Assembly: GCA_016786785.1 (NCBI GenBank) | Contig: JAEUVR010000071.1 | Location: 1-44,819, forward strand | Direction: 5' to 3' | DNA: 44,819 bases | Source: Chitinophagaceae bacterium | GTDB taxonomy: Bacteria; Bacteroidota; Bacteroidia; Chitinophagales; Chitinophagaceae | Shown: positions 30,065 to 39,598 of the stretch, in pieces | Layout: the number at the start of each line of letters is the position of its first letter | Position numbering within the stretch: position 1 is the first letter of the stretch | Program-made: the position numbers and the translations under genes | Notes under the pieces: model-generated | Told to the model about the DNA's origin: nothing | The model's input: the letters and a program-made list of their open reading frames with translations, nothing else | Database searches by the model: none

Positions 30065-31759
30065 CTAATTAACGTACCCGGGATTTTGTTTAAGTTCGCC
30101 CTCGGTGTTTGAATCAAACTCTCTTTGCGGAATGGGGAGCAGTTCCCAGAATGTTTCAACTTTATCAGGCGAAGACCATGGGTTATATTTAGTAGTTCTC
30201 TCATGCCATTTACCCAATCTCATAAGGGTCATGCGTCTTTGCTCTTCAAACATCAATTCTCTTAGCCTTTCATCTAAGATATAGTCAATATCGATTTTAG
30301 ATTCATCGACTGGCGTCGCTCCTGCTCTATTACGCACAACATTAATAGCTTCCGCGGCTTTATGCGTATTCCCATCTCCTAAATAAGCTTCAGCCATTAA
30401 CAGATACGTTTCGGCAAGCCGGATCATAGGCCAGTTATGAGCGGTATTTCCCGCTGTAGCCCATACCACGCCAGTTGCAGGATTATTGATCATCTCGATA
30501 GGATGATCATTAGGCGTAGTAAGCTTCATCCAGTAAGGAGCAATATGAAGGAGCGTATCAGTATCGGGTCCTTTGGGAAAGTTGTTGACAGTATCTCCAT
30601 AATATGGAGAACTAGGATTATCCGCGATATAGATTCTTTTTAAGTTACAGGAAGCATTCCTTATATCATTATCCCAATCTCCTTCCCAGATATCATATTT
30701 AACATGATTGGTAGGCGCTACGAACCCTCCTGACCTCCCTCCATTTTGAGTTGTAGGGCCAATGAAGGCGCTGCTTCCATCCGGACTTTTAGCAAACCAA
30801 TACCATGGGCCCAAAGCCCGCTCATGCTGTAAATTACCCGGCGCGCTAAATGGAATAAATGAACCGCCGCCAGGAACTCCATAGTTGATTTGTAAAGCCC
30901 AAATTGTCTCTTTATTGCCAGCTTGATAGTCAATATTCCCTCTCTGAAAAAGGTCCCAAAAAACATTAGTATTGGGAACGCTGGTTCTTCTACCAAAACG
31001 TTCGGTCATCAAATGGAAATTCCCGCTTTTATTAATAACCCAATCCGAAGCATCTATGGCGTCCTGCCAACGCTTTAACGAAATATACACTTCAGTTAAA
31101 AAATGATAGGCGCTGGCTTTACTTACCCTTCCTGCCGCCTTCACCTCATTAATCGCCGGTAAATTCTCAGTCGCAAATTTCAAATCCTCTGCAGCTTGAG
31201 CATAAACTTCAGATCTTTCAGCGTTCGTATAATCTCTTTTTGGCTTCTCAATAAAATCAAGAACAATAGGAACATTCCCATACAAATTAGCCAAATTCCT
31301 ATAGGCAAATCCTCTAAAGAATTTAGCTTCAGCTACATGTTTAGCCTTCTCTTCCCCTGAGGAATAATTGATATTATCTATTACATGTAAAATCAGGTTT
31401 GCATTCTTGATTATTTCATACATCGTATTCCACATCAAATCGACATACTGCGTAATAGGAGTGATCCGGGATGAGCCAGCTCCGCCAGATTTGAACTGGT
31501 CGCTACGGTTCCTCGGCGCCATGCAGGCATCAGTGCCGATGAACATATAATTATTTTTCTCCGACCCATCATATACTATCAATGTGCCTTTGTACAAATC
31601 AGTGATCACCATCTCTATATCATCGGGCGACTTAAATGAATTCGGCAGCGTATAGACGTCTAATGGCATCTCCTTCAAAAATTCGCGTTCGCTACAAGAA
31701 ACTGAAAAAAAGAAAAGAATGGCCATTAAAGAAAATGCAAGGTTTCTTTTAATATCCAT
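30065..31759 (-). CDS. SusD/RagB family outer membrane lipoprotein
   Basis: The 564-residue protein begins with a lipoprotein signal (F-F-F-S-V-S-C, lipidation at about Cys22). SusD-like features include the N-terminal helical segment L-P-N-S-F-K-S-P-D-D-I-E, the TPR-like helices A-K-F-F-R-G-F-A-Y-R-N-L-A-N-L-Y-G-N-V-P, and the C-terminal W-P-M-I-R-L-A-E-T-Y-L-L-M-A-E-A-Y and L-R-E-L-M-F-E-E-Q-R-R. It caps the SusC channel and binds the substrate at the cell surface. It starts 10 bases after the SusC stop, in the usual susC-susD order. The ligand cannot be read from sequence; context suggests a glycoside. Confidence 0.95.
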   Translation of the reverse strand: MDIKRNLAFSLMAILFFFSVSCSEREFLKEMPLDVYTLPNSFKSPDDIEMVITDLYKGTLIVYDGSEKNNYMFIGTDACMAPRNRSDQFKSGGAGSSRITPITQYVDLMWNTMYEIIKNANLILHVIDNINYSSGEEKAKHVAEAKFFRGFAYRNLANLYGNVPIVLDFIEKPKRDYTNAERSEVYAQAAEDLKFATENLPAINEVKAAGRVSKASAYHFLTEVYISLKRWQDAIDASDWVINKSGNFHLMTERFGRRTSVPNTNVFWDLFQRGNIDYQAGNKETIWALQINYGVPGGGSFIPFSAPGNLQHERALGPWYWFAKSPDGSSAFIGPTTQNGGRSGGFVAPTNHVKYDIWEGDWDNDIRNASCNLKRIYIADNPSSPYYGDTVNNFPKGPDTDTLLHIAPYWMKLTTPNDHPIEMINNPATGVVWATAGNTAHNWPMIRLAETYLLMAEAYLGDGNTHKAAEAINVVRNRAGATPVDESKIDIDYILDERLRELMFEEQRRMTLMRLGKWHERTTKYNPWSSPDKVETFWELLPIPQREFDSNTEGELKQNPGYVN

Positions 31760-31769
31760 AGCAATAATT

Positions 31770-34700
31770 TTAAAATGAAATGTTTAATCCAACGTTATAA
31801 TTTCTTAAAACAGGGTGACCTACTAAAAATCCAGAACCAACCTCGGGGTCCTGGCCATACCATTTAGTCCAGGTAATCAGATTTTTACCGCTAACATATA
31901 TGGAGATTCCGGAGAATCCGCTTGTCTTAAAAAAACCGATCTTATCAGCAGGTAAATTATAAGAAAGCGAAACGTCTTGTAATCTCACGAAGTTTCTTTG
32001 AAAATACCTGTTATTCTGTATGGGATCAGCTTTGAAAAGTTCTTTGAACGGAGAATTTGGATTGCTGGGCGTCCAAAAGAACTGAAAATGTTCAACCCCA
32101 TAATTCTGTTTTCGCACGTTATCATCTATATTAGCTCCTGTTGGTCCCGTAATAGGCGCCCAAAAGCGGCTCTTTCCTCCCTGCATTGTGTTAACAAAGA
32201 ACATGAGATTCCAGGGTCCGTAATTAAACGTGTTTCTAATACCCATTGTAAAAGAGGGGTCTCCATATCCCAAAATCTTACGATCAGACGGGCTGATAAT
32301 GCCGTCGCCATTAACATCTTCATACCTGTATAATCCCGGCCCTGAGTTGTTGGGAATATGATCGTCTCCCAATTGATATAAACCCAAGACATTATATCCA
32401 TAAACCGTGTTTACAGGTTGTCCAATAAACAGATTTTCGGTAATAATATTATCTTCAACGCCGTCATTGTTTGCGTCAATGCCAAGCAGGCTCACGATCC
32501 TATTGCGATTCAGTGAAAATATGACATCCGTTTTCCAATCAAACTTGTTTCTCCTGATGTTAGTAGAATTAAGTTGAATCTCTAAACCGTGATTCTTCAT
32601 TTTACCCAGGTTGGTAAGACTGCTGCCAATACCGCCAATTAAAGGCAGCGACACATCAAAAAGCATGTCAACCGTATTTGAAATGTAATAATCGATAGAA
32701 CCGCCTAATCTAAAATTGAGAACGTTGAAATCAATTCCAAAATTTAAACTCCTCGTGGTCTCCCATTTCAAATCATCATTACCCATTGTCGCTGTAGACA
32801 TGCCCATAGCAGGATCCCCCCCAAACACGTAATCATATCCAAGGACCATCTTGGCTAAGGTTTCATATCTACCTACTGTTCGGTTTCCATTTGAGCCATA
32901 TGATATCCTTAACTTACCGTCGTCCATCCAATTGAAAAGAGAGCTTACTAAATTATCCTTAGTAAATCTCCATGCAAAGGCCACGGAAGGAAAGTATCCT
33001 ATTTTATTACTGCTTCCAAAACCAGAAAACCCGTCCCGCCTTAGCGTCCCTGTTAGTAAATAGATATTTTTGAGCCCATATTGAAGCCTCAGCATTTGAT
33101 AAATGCTTGTTTCTTTCCAGGCCTGAGTAGTTGTCGCTTGCCTGTCAACGCTTCCATCCTGAAGCCTATTCCAGTCGACTCCCATCCTACTAAAACTCCC
33201 CGAAGACGCAAGGGTACTTTCAAATGTTCTCTTTTCTGCGCCTATCGCTAAGGTGCCATCAATGCTATGAACGCCAATATTTTGTTTGTAATTAATCCTG
33301 CCGTTAAAATTTTGATCAAAACTGGTGGCGTTTAACTTAGACGCTGAGCCTTGTTCGGACAGATCATAAGGATTAAACATGAAATCCCGATGCGTCCTGT
33401 AAAAAGGATTGTAATCTAACTTTACCTGAAGTCCTTTTATAAAGGTTTCATCAAGCTTTAAGTAGAAATCTCCATTTAAATCCAAATAGTTATTTAATCT
33501 CGGATTTAGCTGATAGATCAGCGGCGTTAAGAAACCGTCCGGATAAATAAACAATGATCCATCGTCATTTAGCCCTTTTGCCAAAGGAGACATCTGCATG
33601 ATAGACCCCAGGTTTGCTCCGCTACCCTTATAGTCCGATACGGCAGAATTGGCCAAAACGCCAAATCTAAGCCCCTTCACTAATTCATTTTCAATATTTG
33701 CCCTAATGGTATATCTTTTGTTATTATCATCCGTAACATATCCTTTTGAGTCTGTGTACCCTAAAGACAAGTAATATTTATGATCTTTTAAATTGCGCTC
33801 GATGCTTATAAACTGATTATTTATAGTTCCGGTCCTCACTGCCAAAGATTTCCAATCGGTGTTTGTCCCATCTGCATAACCTTCATTTTGGTGAATGGTC
33901 ATGAGCGCGCTTAAATCATTAAAATCAGGATTGGGTTCAACATAATTCGGAGGCAGAAAGGCTTGTCTCCACCATACAGCTCTGTTTTTTTCAAAAAATT
34001 GTTCTCTGTTTGCAGGAGTATAAAGTTCCGTAGGAGTCTGAACGGCAATACTTCCTGAATAATGAACCCGAAGTTTCCCATCAGACTTCCCTCCGCTTTT
34101 CGTAGTAAATATCACTACTCCATTCGCAGCCTGAGAGCCATAAATTGCAGCAGCGCTAGCGTCTTTTAAGATTGTTACAGATTCAATATCAGCCGGGTTT
34201 ATATCCACAACCCTTCCTCTATAAATATTATCATCGACAACAATTAATGGCTGACTGGAGCCCGATAAACTATTTAATCCTCTCACGGACATGCCAATAT
34301 CCTGACCCTGAGTGGTTGGGACGCCGATATTTAAACCTGGAACGGCGCCCTTCAGCGATTGAACAATATCGGTATTTGCCGTCTTCTTTGACCAGGACAA
34401 ATCAGGCGTTGATATTGCGCCGGTTAAGTCGCTCTTCTTTTGCGTCCCAAATCCCACCACTACCACATCGCTCAACCCCTCCGCATCAATGCTCAGGGAC
34501 ACATTAACTTCCTGCTTGTCGCCTACAACAATTTCTATGGTTTTATAGCCGACAAAACTGAACTGCAGCACATCTCCCTTTTCAACCGAAATGGAGTATG
34601 CGCCCAAAGCATCGGTAATAACGCCCTTATCGGAGCCCTTCACCGTTACAGACACGCGGGAAAGCGGTTGCCCGTATGAGTTGGTAACAATTCCATGAAC

Positions 34701-35108
34701 GGCAATTAAGGGAGATATGCTTTCGGGCGCAGTTGTCTTAAACGCATCCCTTTGAAAAATATAAACAAAGTTGTTTTCAATTTTATAGGAAAGGGGCAGG
34801 TTCCTGAAGCAGGCGTCAAGGGCTTCGGTAAGGCTGACATTTTTTAACTGCACGCTGACGCGCGGAGCGGAGCTGAGGAGCTGATCTTTCCAAAAAAAAG
34901 CATATCCTGATTGCTTTTTTATATTCATTAAGACTTTCTCCAGCGGAACGTCTGATGCAACAATAGTAATTTTTTGAGCAGTAGCATTGGCATTTGCCTG
35001 AAAAGTTGCGACAAGCAAAAGAAAAGCGGCCAACCTCATAATGATCCATTTTTTTTTAAGCAAAGACCGGTAACCGACCGGATCCCTGCGCAAAGCAAAA
35101 ATTTTCAT
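31770..35108 (-). CDS. SusC/RagA TonB-dependent transporter with STN domain
   Basis: The 1112-residue protein carries an N-terminal signal sequence (about 24-44), an STN domain (about 46-115, I-V-A-S-D-V-P-L-E-K-V-L), a carboxypeptidase-like regulatory domain (about 132-205, V-H-G-I-V-T-N-S-Y-G-Q-P-L), a TonB-box-like D-V-V-V-V-G-F-G-T-Q-K-K, a plug with R-G-L-N-S-L-S-G-S-S-Q-P-L-I-V-V-D, and a barrel ending in phenylalanine (G-L-N-I-S-F). It imports the substrate bound by SusD using TonB energy. The STN domain normally contacts a FecR protein, and a FecR and ECF sigma gene lie directly upstream, so transport and signalling are probably linked. Confidence 0.96.
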   Translation of the reverse strand: MKIFALRRDPVGYRSLLKKKWIIMRLAAFLLLVATFQANANATAQKITIVASDVPLEKVLMNIKKQSGYAFFWKDQLLSSAPRVSVQLKNVSLTEALDACFRNLPLSYKIENNFVYIFQRDAFKTTAPESISPLIAVHGIVTNSYGQPLSRVSVTVKGSDKGVITDALGAYSISVEKGDVLQFSFVGYKTIEIVVGDKQEVNVSLSIDAEGLSDVVVVGFGTQKKSDLTGAISTPDLSWSKKTANTDIVQSLKGAVPGLNIGVPTTQGQDIGMSVRGLNSLSGSSQPLIVVDDNIYRGRVVDINPADIESVTILKDASAAAIYGSQAANGVVIFTTKSGGKSDGKLRVHYSGSIAVQTPTELYTPANREQFFEKNRAVWWRQAFLPPNYVEPNPDFNDLSALMTIHQNEGYADGTNTDWKSLAVRTGTINNQFISIERNLKDHKYYLSLGYTDSKGYVTDDNNKRYTIRANIENELVKGLRFGVLANSAVSDYKGSGANLGSIMQMSPLAKGLNDDGSLFIYPDGFLTPLIYQLNPRLNNYLDLNGDFYLKLDETFIKGLQVKLDYNPFYRTHRDFMFNPYDLSEQGSASKLNATSFDQNFNGRINYKQNIGVHSIDGTLAIGAEKRTFESTLASSGSFSRMGVDWNRLQDGSVDRQATTTQAWKETSIYQMLRLQYGLKNIYLLTGTLRRDGFSGFGSSNKIGYFPSVAFAWRFTKDNLVSSLFNWMDDGKLRISYGSNGNRTVGRYETLAKMVLGYDYVFGGDPAMGMSTATMGNDDLKWETTRSLNFGIDFNVLNFRLGGSIDYYISNTVDMLFDVSLPLIGGIGSSLTNLGKMKNHGLEIQLNSTNIRRNKFDWKTDVIFSLNRNRIVSLLGIDANNDGVEDNIITENLFIGQPVNTVYGYNVLGLYQLGDDHIPNNSGPGLYRYEDVNGDGIISPSDRKILGYGDPSFTMGIRNTFNYGPWNLMFFVNTMQGGKSRFWAPITGPTGANIDDNVRKQNYGVEHFQFFWTPSNPNSPFKELFKADPIQNNRYFQRNFVRLQDVSLSYNLPADKIGFFKTSGFSGISIYVSGKNLITWTKWYGQDPEVGSGFLVGHPVLRNYNVGLNISF

Positions 35109-35186
35109 ACATTCGATTAGTTTGGGTTTTAAATTAATAATCGCCGAGTCCTGAACCGGGACGCTGGATGGTTTCCCAACAATACT

Positions 35187-35218
35187 ACCGGGAGCGGTTC
35201 AAGCGCTTCCGGTTTTTT
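35187..35218 (+). terminator. Plus-strand terminator-like hairpin between FecR and SusC genes
   Basis: ACCGGGAGCG (35187-35196) pairs with CGCTTCCGGT (35204-35213), one G-U, loop of seven, followed by six T on the plus strand. Both neighbouring genes run on the minus strand, so it would stop an antisense transcript rather than either gene. Confidence 0.6.
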
Positions 35219-35286
35219 GTTTACAGCTTTCTACAATAGAAACATTTTATTTTTCTTTCATGCGCCATTTTTTTTGATGAAGAAAT

Positions 35287-36447
35287 TTACTTACCTAAAA
35301 CCGTTACCGTTTTTCCCTCAAGAATGCAGTGTACATCATTTGATTCAAGGGCTGACAACAGATAATGGAGATTCACCTGCCTGCTTAAAGCGCCGCTGAA
35401 GCTAACTACCGGAGGAGCGCCTTTATAAACAATATCTACGTCGTACCACCTTGATATTTGCCGCATGAGCGCTGTAATATCCGTTTTTGACATTGGAAAC
35501 TGCCCGTGCAGCCATGCTATAGCGTTATCCGCATCTGCTTCTTTTATCAGGGTTATACGGGTATCAGTATTATCAACCCGCGCCTGTTGTCCGGGAGACA
35601 GTTTCATTGTTTTTCCGTTACTGCTTATGCTTATAGCTCCTTCCAGCAGCGTTGCAGCTGTATAAGGCTCATTGTCGTAAGCCATGACATTGAAGTGAGT
35701 GCCCAGCACTTTTATAGCCGAAGCGCCCGTTTTCACTATGAAAGGACGCTCATTATCTTTAGAAACCTCAAAATAAGCTTCTCCTGTAATGTCTACCTCG
35801 CGGGAGCTTCCCTGGAATGCTACCGGGAAACGTATAGATGAAGAGGCATTAAGCCAAACCTTTGTGCCGTCTGCCAAAGTGAGCGGAGGAGATTGTTCCG
35901 CCCTTCCGGTGGTAAGCGTATTGTATACCGGCTGAGAACCGGTTGCAATGCCATCATATACAATAGTCCCATCCCGGTTAAAGACCATAGCCCCTTCCTG
36001 CGTAGCCAGCTTCCCTACCTGAGCGTTGTCAAGTATTATTTTCTGTCCGTTAGCCAGGATAAGCATTGCTTTTACAGCGCCCGGAGGAACATCACGCTGC
36101 ACAATTTGGCGATCATCGGTCTTCTCCTCGGGTCTGTCTTTCTGTTGATAAAATATAACAGCGGCGCCACATATCAGTAAAATAACGGCCGCTGCATATT
36201 TATACCAGGAAGTTTTCTTCTTTATAGAAGGATTGCCTGCATTTTTTCTGATCTTCGATTGGATGGCGCTTAATATGGCAGATCTTAGCGCTTCGGGGGA
36301 GCCGACAAGATCATCATCCCATTCAACATCACGATCGGGCAACGATTTGTACCATTGCTCGAGTTTCGCTTTATCTTCGTCGGAGATAGCGCCTTTGAGA
36401 TAGGCATCTGCCCAAATCAATATTTGGTCTGGCACAGCATGTTCCAT
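35287..36447 (-). CDS. FecR family anti-sigma factor
   Basis: The 386-residue protein has a short cytoplasmic N-terminus (about 1-80, W-A-D-A-Y-L-K-G-A-I-S), one membrane helix (about 83-100), and periplasmic FecR and DUF4974 domains (L-A-D-G-T-K-V-W-L-N-A-S-S-S-I-R-F-P, V-L-G-T-H-F-N-V, and near the end I-S-R-W-Y-D-V-D-I-V-Y). It inactivates the neighbouring ECF sigma factor until the STN domain of SusC signals substrate. Gene order sigma-FecR-SusC-SusD is the standard one. Spacing to the sigma gene is 71 bases. Confidence 0.95.
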   Translation of the reverse strand: MEHAVPDQILIWADAYLKGAISDEDKAKLEQWYKSLPDRDVEWDDDLVGSPEALRSAILSAIQSKIRKNAGNPSIKKKTSWYKYAAAVILLICGAAVIFYQQKDRPEEKTDDRQIVQRDVPPGAVKAMLILANGQKIILDNAQVGKLATQEGAMVFNRDGTIVYDGIATGSQPVYNTLTTGRAEQSPPLTLADGTKVWLNASSSIRFPVAFQGSSREVDITGEAYFEVSKDNERPFIVKTGASAIKVLGTHFNVMAYDNEPYTAATLLEGAISISSNGKTMKLSPGQQARVDNTDTRITLIKEADADNAIAWLHGQFPMSKTDITALMRQISRWYDVDIVYKGAPPVVSFSGALSRQVNLHYLLSALESNDVHCILEGKTVTVLGK

Positions 36448-36518
36448 AATGGCAAAACAACTTTCTTTATAGTCTTTGGAACTGCCGTTCTTCCCCTACC
36501 CGGGATAAAAATATTTTT

Positions 36519-37079
36519 TTAAAAAAGAAAATCGAAAAGCAGCCTTAGCGCTTTCCGCAAGCGGAACAAGGCCTTGGTCAGGTGATTTTCAACGGTTTTC
36601 GGAGATATCTGCAGGCGATGGGCAATTTCAGGAGTGGAGAGCCCGCTTTCCCTGCTCAGCTTAAATACCAGCCTGCATTTTTCCGGAAGTTGCAAGACTG
36701 CCTTTTCCAGGTCTTCCCGGAGCTGGTCATAGCTAAGCCATTCTTCTGTGGATGTGCTTGTCAGCTTCGTTTGCAATTTCCGATAATTGGAAAGCTCCTT
36801 TTTTCTTTTGGCTAATAACGTAAATATCTTGTATTTGACAGATCCTGCAATATACGCATGAAAGTTCCCAGGTATTTGAAAATTGGACCGGCGGTTCCAC
36901 ATATCCAGAAATACATCCTGCACCACTTCCTTTGCATCAGCGCCGGATTGTAACTTTATATAGGCAAAAGTTACCATTTGCTCCCAATATCTATTATATA
37001 ATGCCGTATAAGCCAACTCATCGTCTTGTTTAAGCAAACTCAGAAGGCTCTCATCATCATATAAATGATAATAACTCAT
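36519..37079 (-). CDS. ECF RNA polymerase sigma factor
   Basis: The 186-residue protein has sigma region 2 (A-Y-T-A-L-Y-N-R-Y-W through E-V-V-Q-D-V-F-L-D-M-W) and region 4 with the HTH L-S-T-P-E-I-A-H-R-L-Q-I-S-P-K-T-V-E-N-H. This is the Bacteroidota FecI-like type. It should drive transcription of its own cluster, here FecR, SusC and SusD and perhaps the oxidoreductases, after release from FecR. The ATG at 37079 is well placed. The 244-base gap upstream has no gene. Confidence 0.95.
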   Translation of the reverse strand: MSYYHLYDDESLLSLLKQDDELAYTALYNRYWEQMVTFAYIKLQSGADAKEVVQDVFLDMWNRRSNFQIPGNFHAYIAGSVKYKIFTLLAKRKKELSNYRKLQTKLTSTSTEEWLSYDQLREDLEKAVLQLPEKCRLVFKLSRESGLSTPEIAHRLQISPKTVENHLTKALFRLRKALRLLFDFLF

Positions 37080-37323
37080 AGCAATTACAAGGCATTAATG
37101 TTTTTAAGCCTTCGAGCGCTTCGGAAAGGGCTTTTTTCAGCTTCGATATTTTGTTGTCTTTACCTGCAATATAAAAGTATTAAATTTTATTCCAAATTTT
37201 TATCGCATCCCAAAACCAATTTTGTTCCACTAACATTGGCTTTGATAAAATTATTATTGGTTCTATTCTTAAAAGGGAAAAATCATCGCAACTGAACGCC
37301 GGGCTATTTTAACGCCAATTTCC

Positions 37324-39564
37324 TCACTCAGGCATCGCCAATAAGTCTTTCTCTGTAAGAATACCTGAAGGCTTGTTCCTTAATTTACGTATTTCTTCCG
37401 CCGTAATGGCTTTGGGGCGCAGGTTACGCCTTTTAGGATCGCCGGACACGAACGAATTATGCAAATAAACAATAATACCTTCGATATCATCATCCGTAAA
37501 ATTATTTCTAAAGTCCGGCATCATACCATCAAACTCATAGCGCTGTCCTTTTACATGAATAGGACCTTTCAACCCGTTTAGAATAATCATTGCCAGCCTG
37601 GCCCCTGATCCTGAAAGATATTCAGAGCCATTCAATGGCGGCCCTGCGTACGCGATCCCTTCGCCCTCAGCGCCATGGCACGAAGAACATACGCTCCGAA
37701 AAATATTCAACCCTTTATTCAGTACGTCAACTGGTAGTGTTTTTTGAATAAATATTGGATTTATTATGTTGTCTTTTTTGTTCCTGATCGTCTGAGCCAA
37801 CAAGCTATCCCTTATTTCGCTTGTTTTGGTAACATAAGATTTAAAATTTTCCTCCTGTCCCTTTAAACTGCTCATTACCGCCTCCTGAAAAACGGCATTA
37901 CCAGGATAGATATCAGATAGTTTTGCAAGTATGGGTAAAAATGTTTCATGGGAAGCAGATGCCCATGAGCCTAATGACATTGCCAGGTAAAGATTCACCA
38001 TGGTATCATTCCTATTCATTAGATCCATAGCCAGCTTTTCCATTGGCTTAATATGATCAACAGCTTGATACCTTTTCAATAGAAGAAGCGCATGGGCCGT
38101 CAATTCGGGTTTTCCGGAAGCTGCAACTTTTTCAAGAAACTCAAAAGATAATGCGTTTATCCCCTCCATGGTATGTAGCGCATGTATGGCGGCAACTGTA
38201 TTTTCACCTTCTTCGATCAATCTTTTTAATTTAGGCTCCGCCTGATGCGCTTGTTTATAGATGATCATTTGTTGGGCTCTGTCTCTTATCCAACCATTAT
38301 TACTTTTTAACAAGTCGACCAAATCGGCGGCGGACGCGTTGGTAAGATCAGGGATTTTACCAAGACCCTTATCTTTATATTTTATCCTTAATATCCGCCC
38401 TGCGTCTAATAGGGTATCCAGTTTTTTGTCGACAATACTTTTTTTGTAATAAGGCGTGGCAGATATTATATGTTGCATAACGCCGCGGTGCATGTCTACT
38501 ACATACATGGCGCCATCCGGACCGTTTACTAAATTGACAGGGCGGAAGCCTTCATCTGTTGATGCAACAAATTCCCTGTCGTCCCAGGCCTGGGTGGCCG
38601 TAGTTTTAAGGCTTTCAAAACTAAGTATATTTCGTTTTATCAGATTTCCCTGAGGTTCGCAAGTAAAGGCGTTTTGGGCGTAGTCAGCGGGGAACTGATC
38701 GCCCCTATAGATCAATGGGCCGCATGCCGCGGTAAACTCTTTTAGGAGACTATCCTGATTAAGCACCCCTTCCATATAGCCGCGATTTACCGTGGTGGGA
38801 TGCAAGGGATAAACCTTCTGGTTAGCAGTCAGCTTCTGGTGAATGGCCGATTTAGGTTTGAAGTAAGGATTATTAATTAAGGCGCCAGGTAGCGCATAAT
38901 CTCCTACAAGCTGCGTTGGATTATAATTATAGTAAAGCCGTCCGAAATTATCTTTTGTAATGCCAAATTGTCCACGAAATGAGGTAGGCTCCTTTATCCA
39001 CTTTCCATCTTTCAGCTGATACCTGGATGAAGAATGGGCGCTATATATCCAGTTGTCGATCCCCATCATTAAGCCGTTTGCCTGATTTTCCGGGTCGGAA
39101 TAAGCGTCCGAATATGTTGAATCAACAAGGGTCTTTTTACCCGGTTTATCATTATCTATCTCAACAAACCAAAGATTGGGCGGGGCAGAATATAACAAGC
39201 CCCCATAAACAAGCGCCAAGGCCCTGGGAAGCACCAAACTATCTAAAAATATTTTAGCCTGCCGCGCTCTTCCCTTTTTATCCAAATCTTCCAAAATACT
39301 AATCCTGCCGTTCGGATTATCCTCGCCCGTTCCTGCAATATTTGGCATATAACCGCGCATTTCAACTACCCATATTCTACCCTTATTATCAAAATCCATC
39401 GCAACGGGCGCCTGAATCAAAGGTTCTGCAGCTATAAGCTGCATTTCAAAACCTTCTTCAATTTTATACTGGTCAAAAGAAAAATCGGCATTTTCGGGTC
39501 CAGTCTGGCATCGGGAAATTAATATTCCCACTAAAAACAATACAATTAAATCCTTGGTCTTCAT
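37324..39564 (-). CDS. PVC-type membrane-bound dehydrogenase / cytochrome c lipoprotein
   Basis: The 746-residue protein starts with a lipoprotein signal (L-V-G-I-L-I-S-R-C). Residues of about 30-370 form a beta-propeller-like putative dehydrogenase domain (I-E-E-G-F-E-M-Q-L-I-A-A-E-P, D-N-K-G-R-I-W-V-V-E-M-R-G-Y). Residues about 400-600 look like HEAT repeats. A C-terminal cytochrome c has heme motif C-S-S-C-H at 626-630, a candidate axial Met in G-M-M-P-D near 681, and F-T-D-D-D-I-E-G-I-I-V-Y-L. It is thus anchored in the envelope and can carry electrons. It is 34 bases downstream of the GMC gene and may be its electron acceptor. Confidence 0.92.
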   Translation of the reverse strand: MKTKDLIVLFLVGILISRCQTGPENADFSFDQYKIEEGFEMQLIAAEPLIQAPVAMDFDNKGRIWVVEMRGYMPNIAGTGEDNPNGRISILEDLDKKGRARQAKIFLDSLVLPRALALVYGGLLYSAPPNLWFVEIDNDKPGKKTLVDSTYSDAYSDPENQANGLMMGIDNWIYSAHSSSRYQLKDGKWIKEPTSFRGQFGITKDNFGRLYYNYNPTQLVGDYALPGALINNPYFKPKSAIHQKLTANQKVYPLHPTTVNRGYMEGVLNQDSLLKEFTAACGPLIYRGDQFPADYAQNAFTCEPQGNLIKRNILSFESLKTTATQAWDDREFVASTDEGFRPVNLVNGPDGAMYVVDMHRGVMQHIISATPYYKKSIVDKKLDTLLDAGRILRIKYKDKGLGKIPDLTNASAADLVDLLKSNNGWIRDRAQQMIIYKQAHQAEPKLKRLIEEGENTVAAIHALHTMEGINALSFEFLEKVAASGKPELTAHALLLLKRYQAVDHIKPMEKLAMDLMNRNDTMVNLYLAMSLGSWASASHETFLPILAKLSDIYPGNAVFQEAVMSSLKGQEENFKSYVTKTSEIRDSLLAQTIRNKKDNIINPIFIQKTLPVDVLNKGLNIFRSVCSSCHGAEGEGIAYAGPPLNGSEYLSGSGARLAMIILNGLKGPIHVKGQRYEFDGMMPDFRNNFTDDDIEGIIVYLHNSFVSGDPKRRNLRPKAITAEEIRKLRNKPSGILTEKDLLAMPE

Positions 39565-39598
39565 TACGCAATGTACTCAATTTTAATATAGGTAAAAC

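Noticed and set aside
31998-34679. Several plus-strand frames inside the SusC gene
   Set aside because: They are antisense shadows of a full-length, well-matched gene and have no domain pattern.
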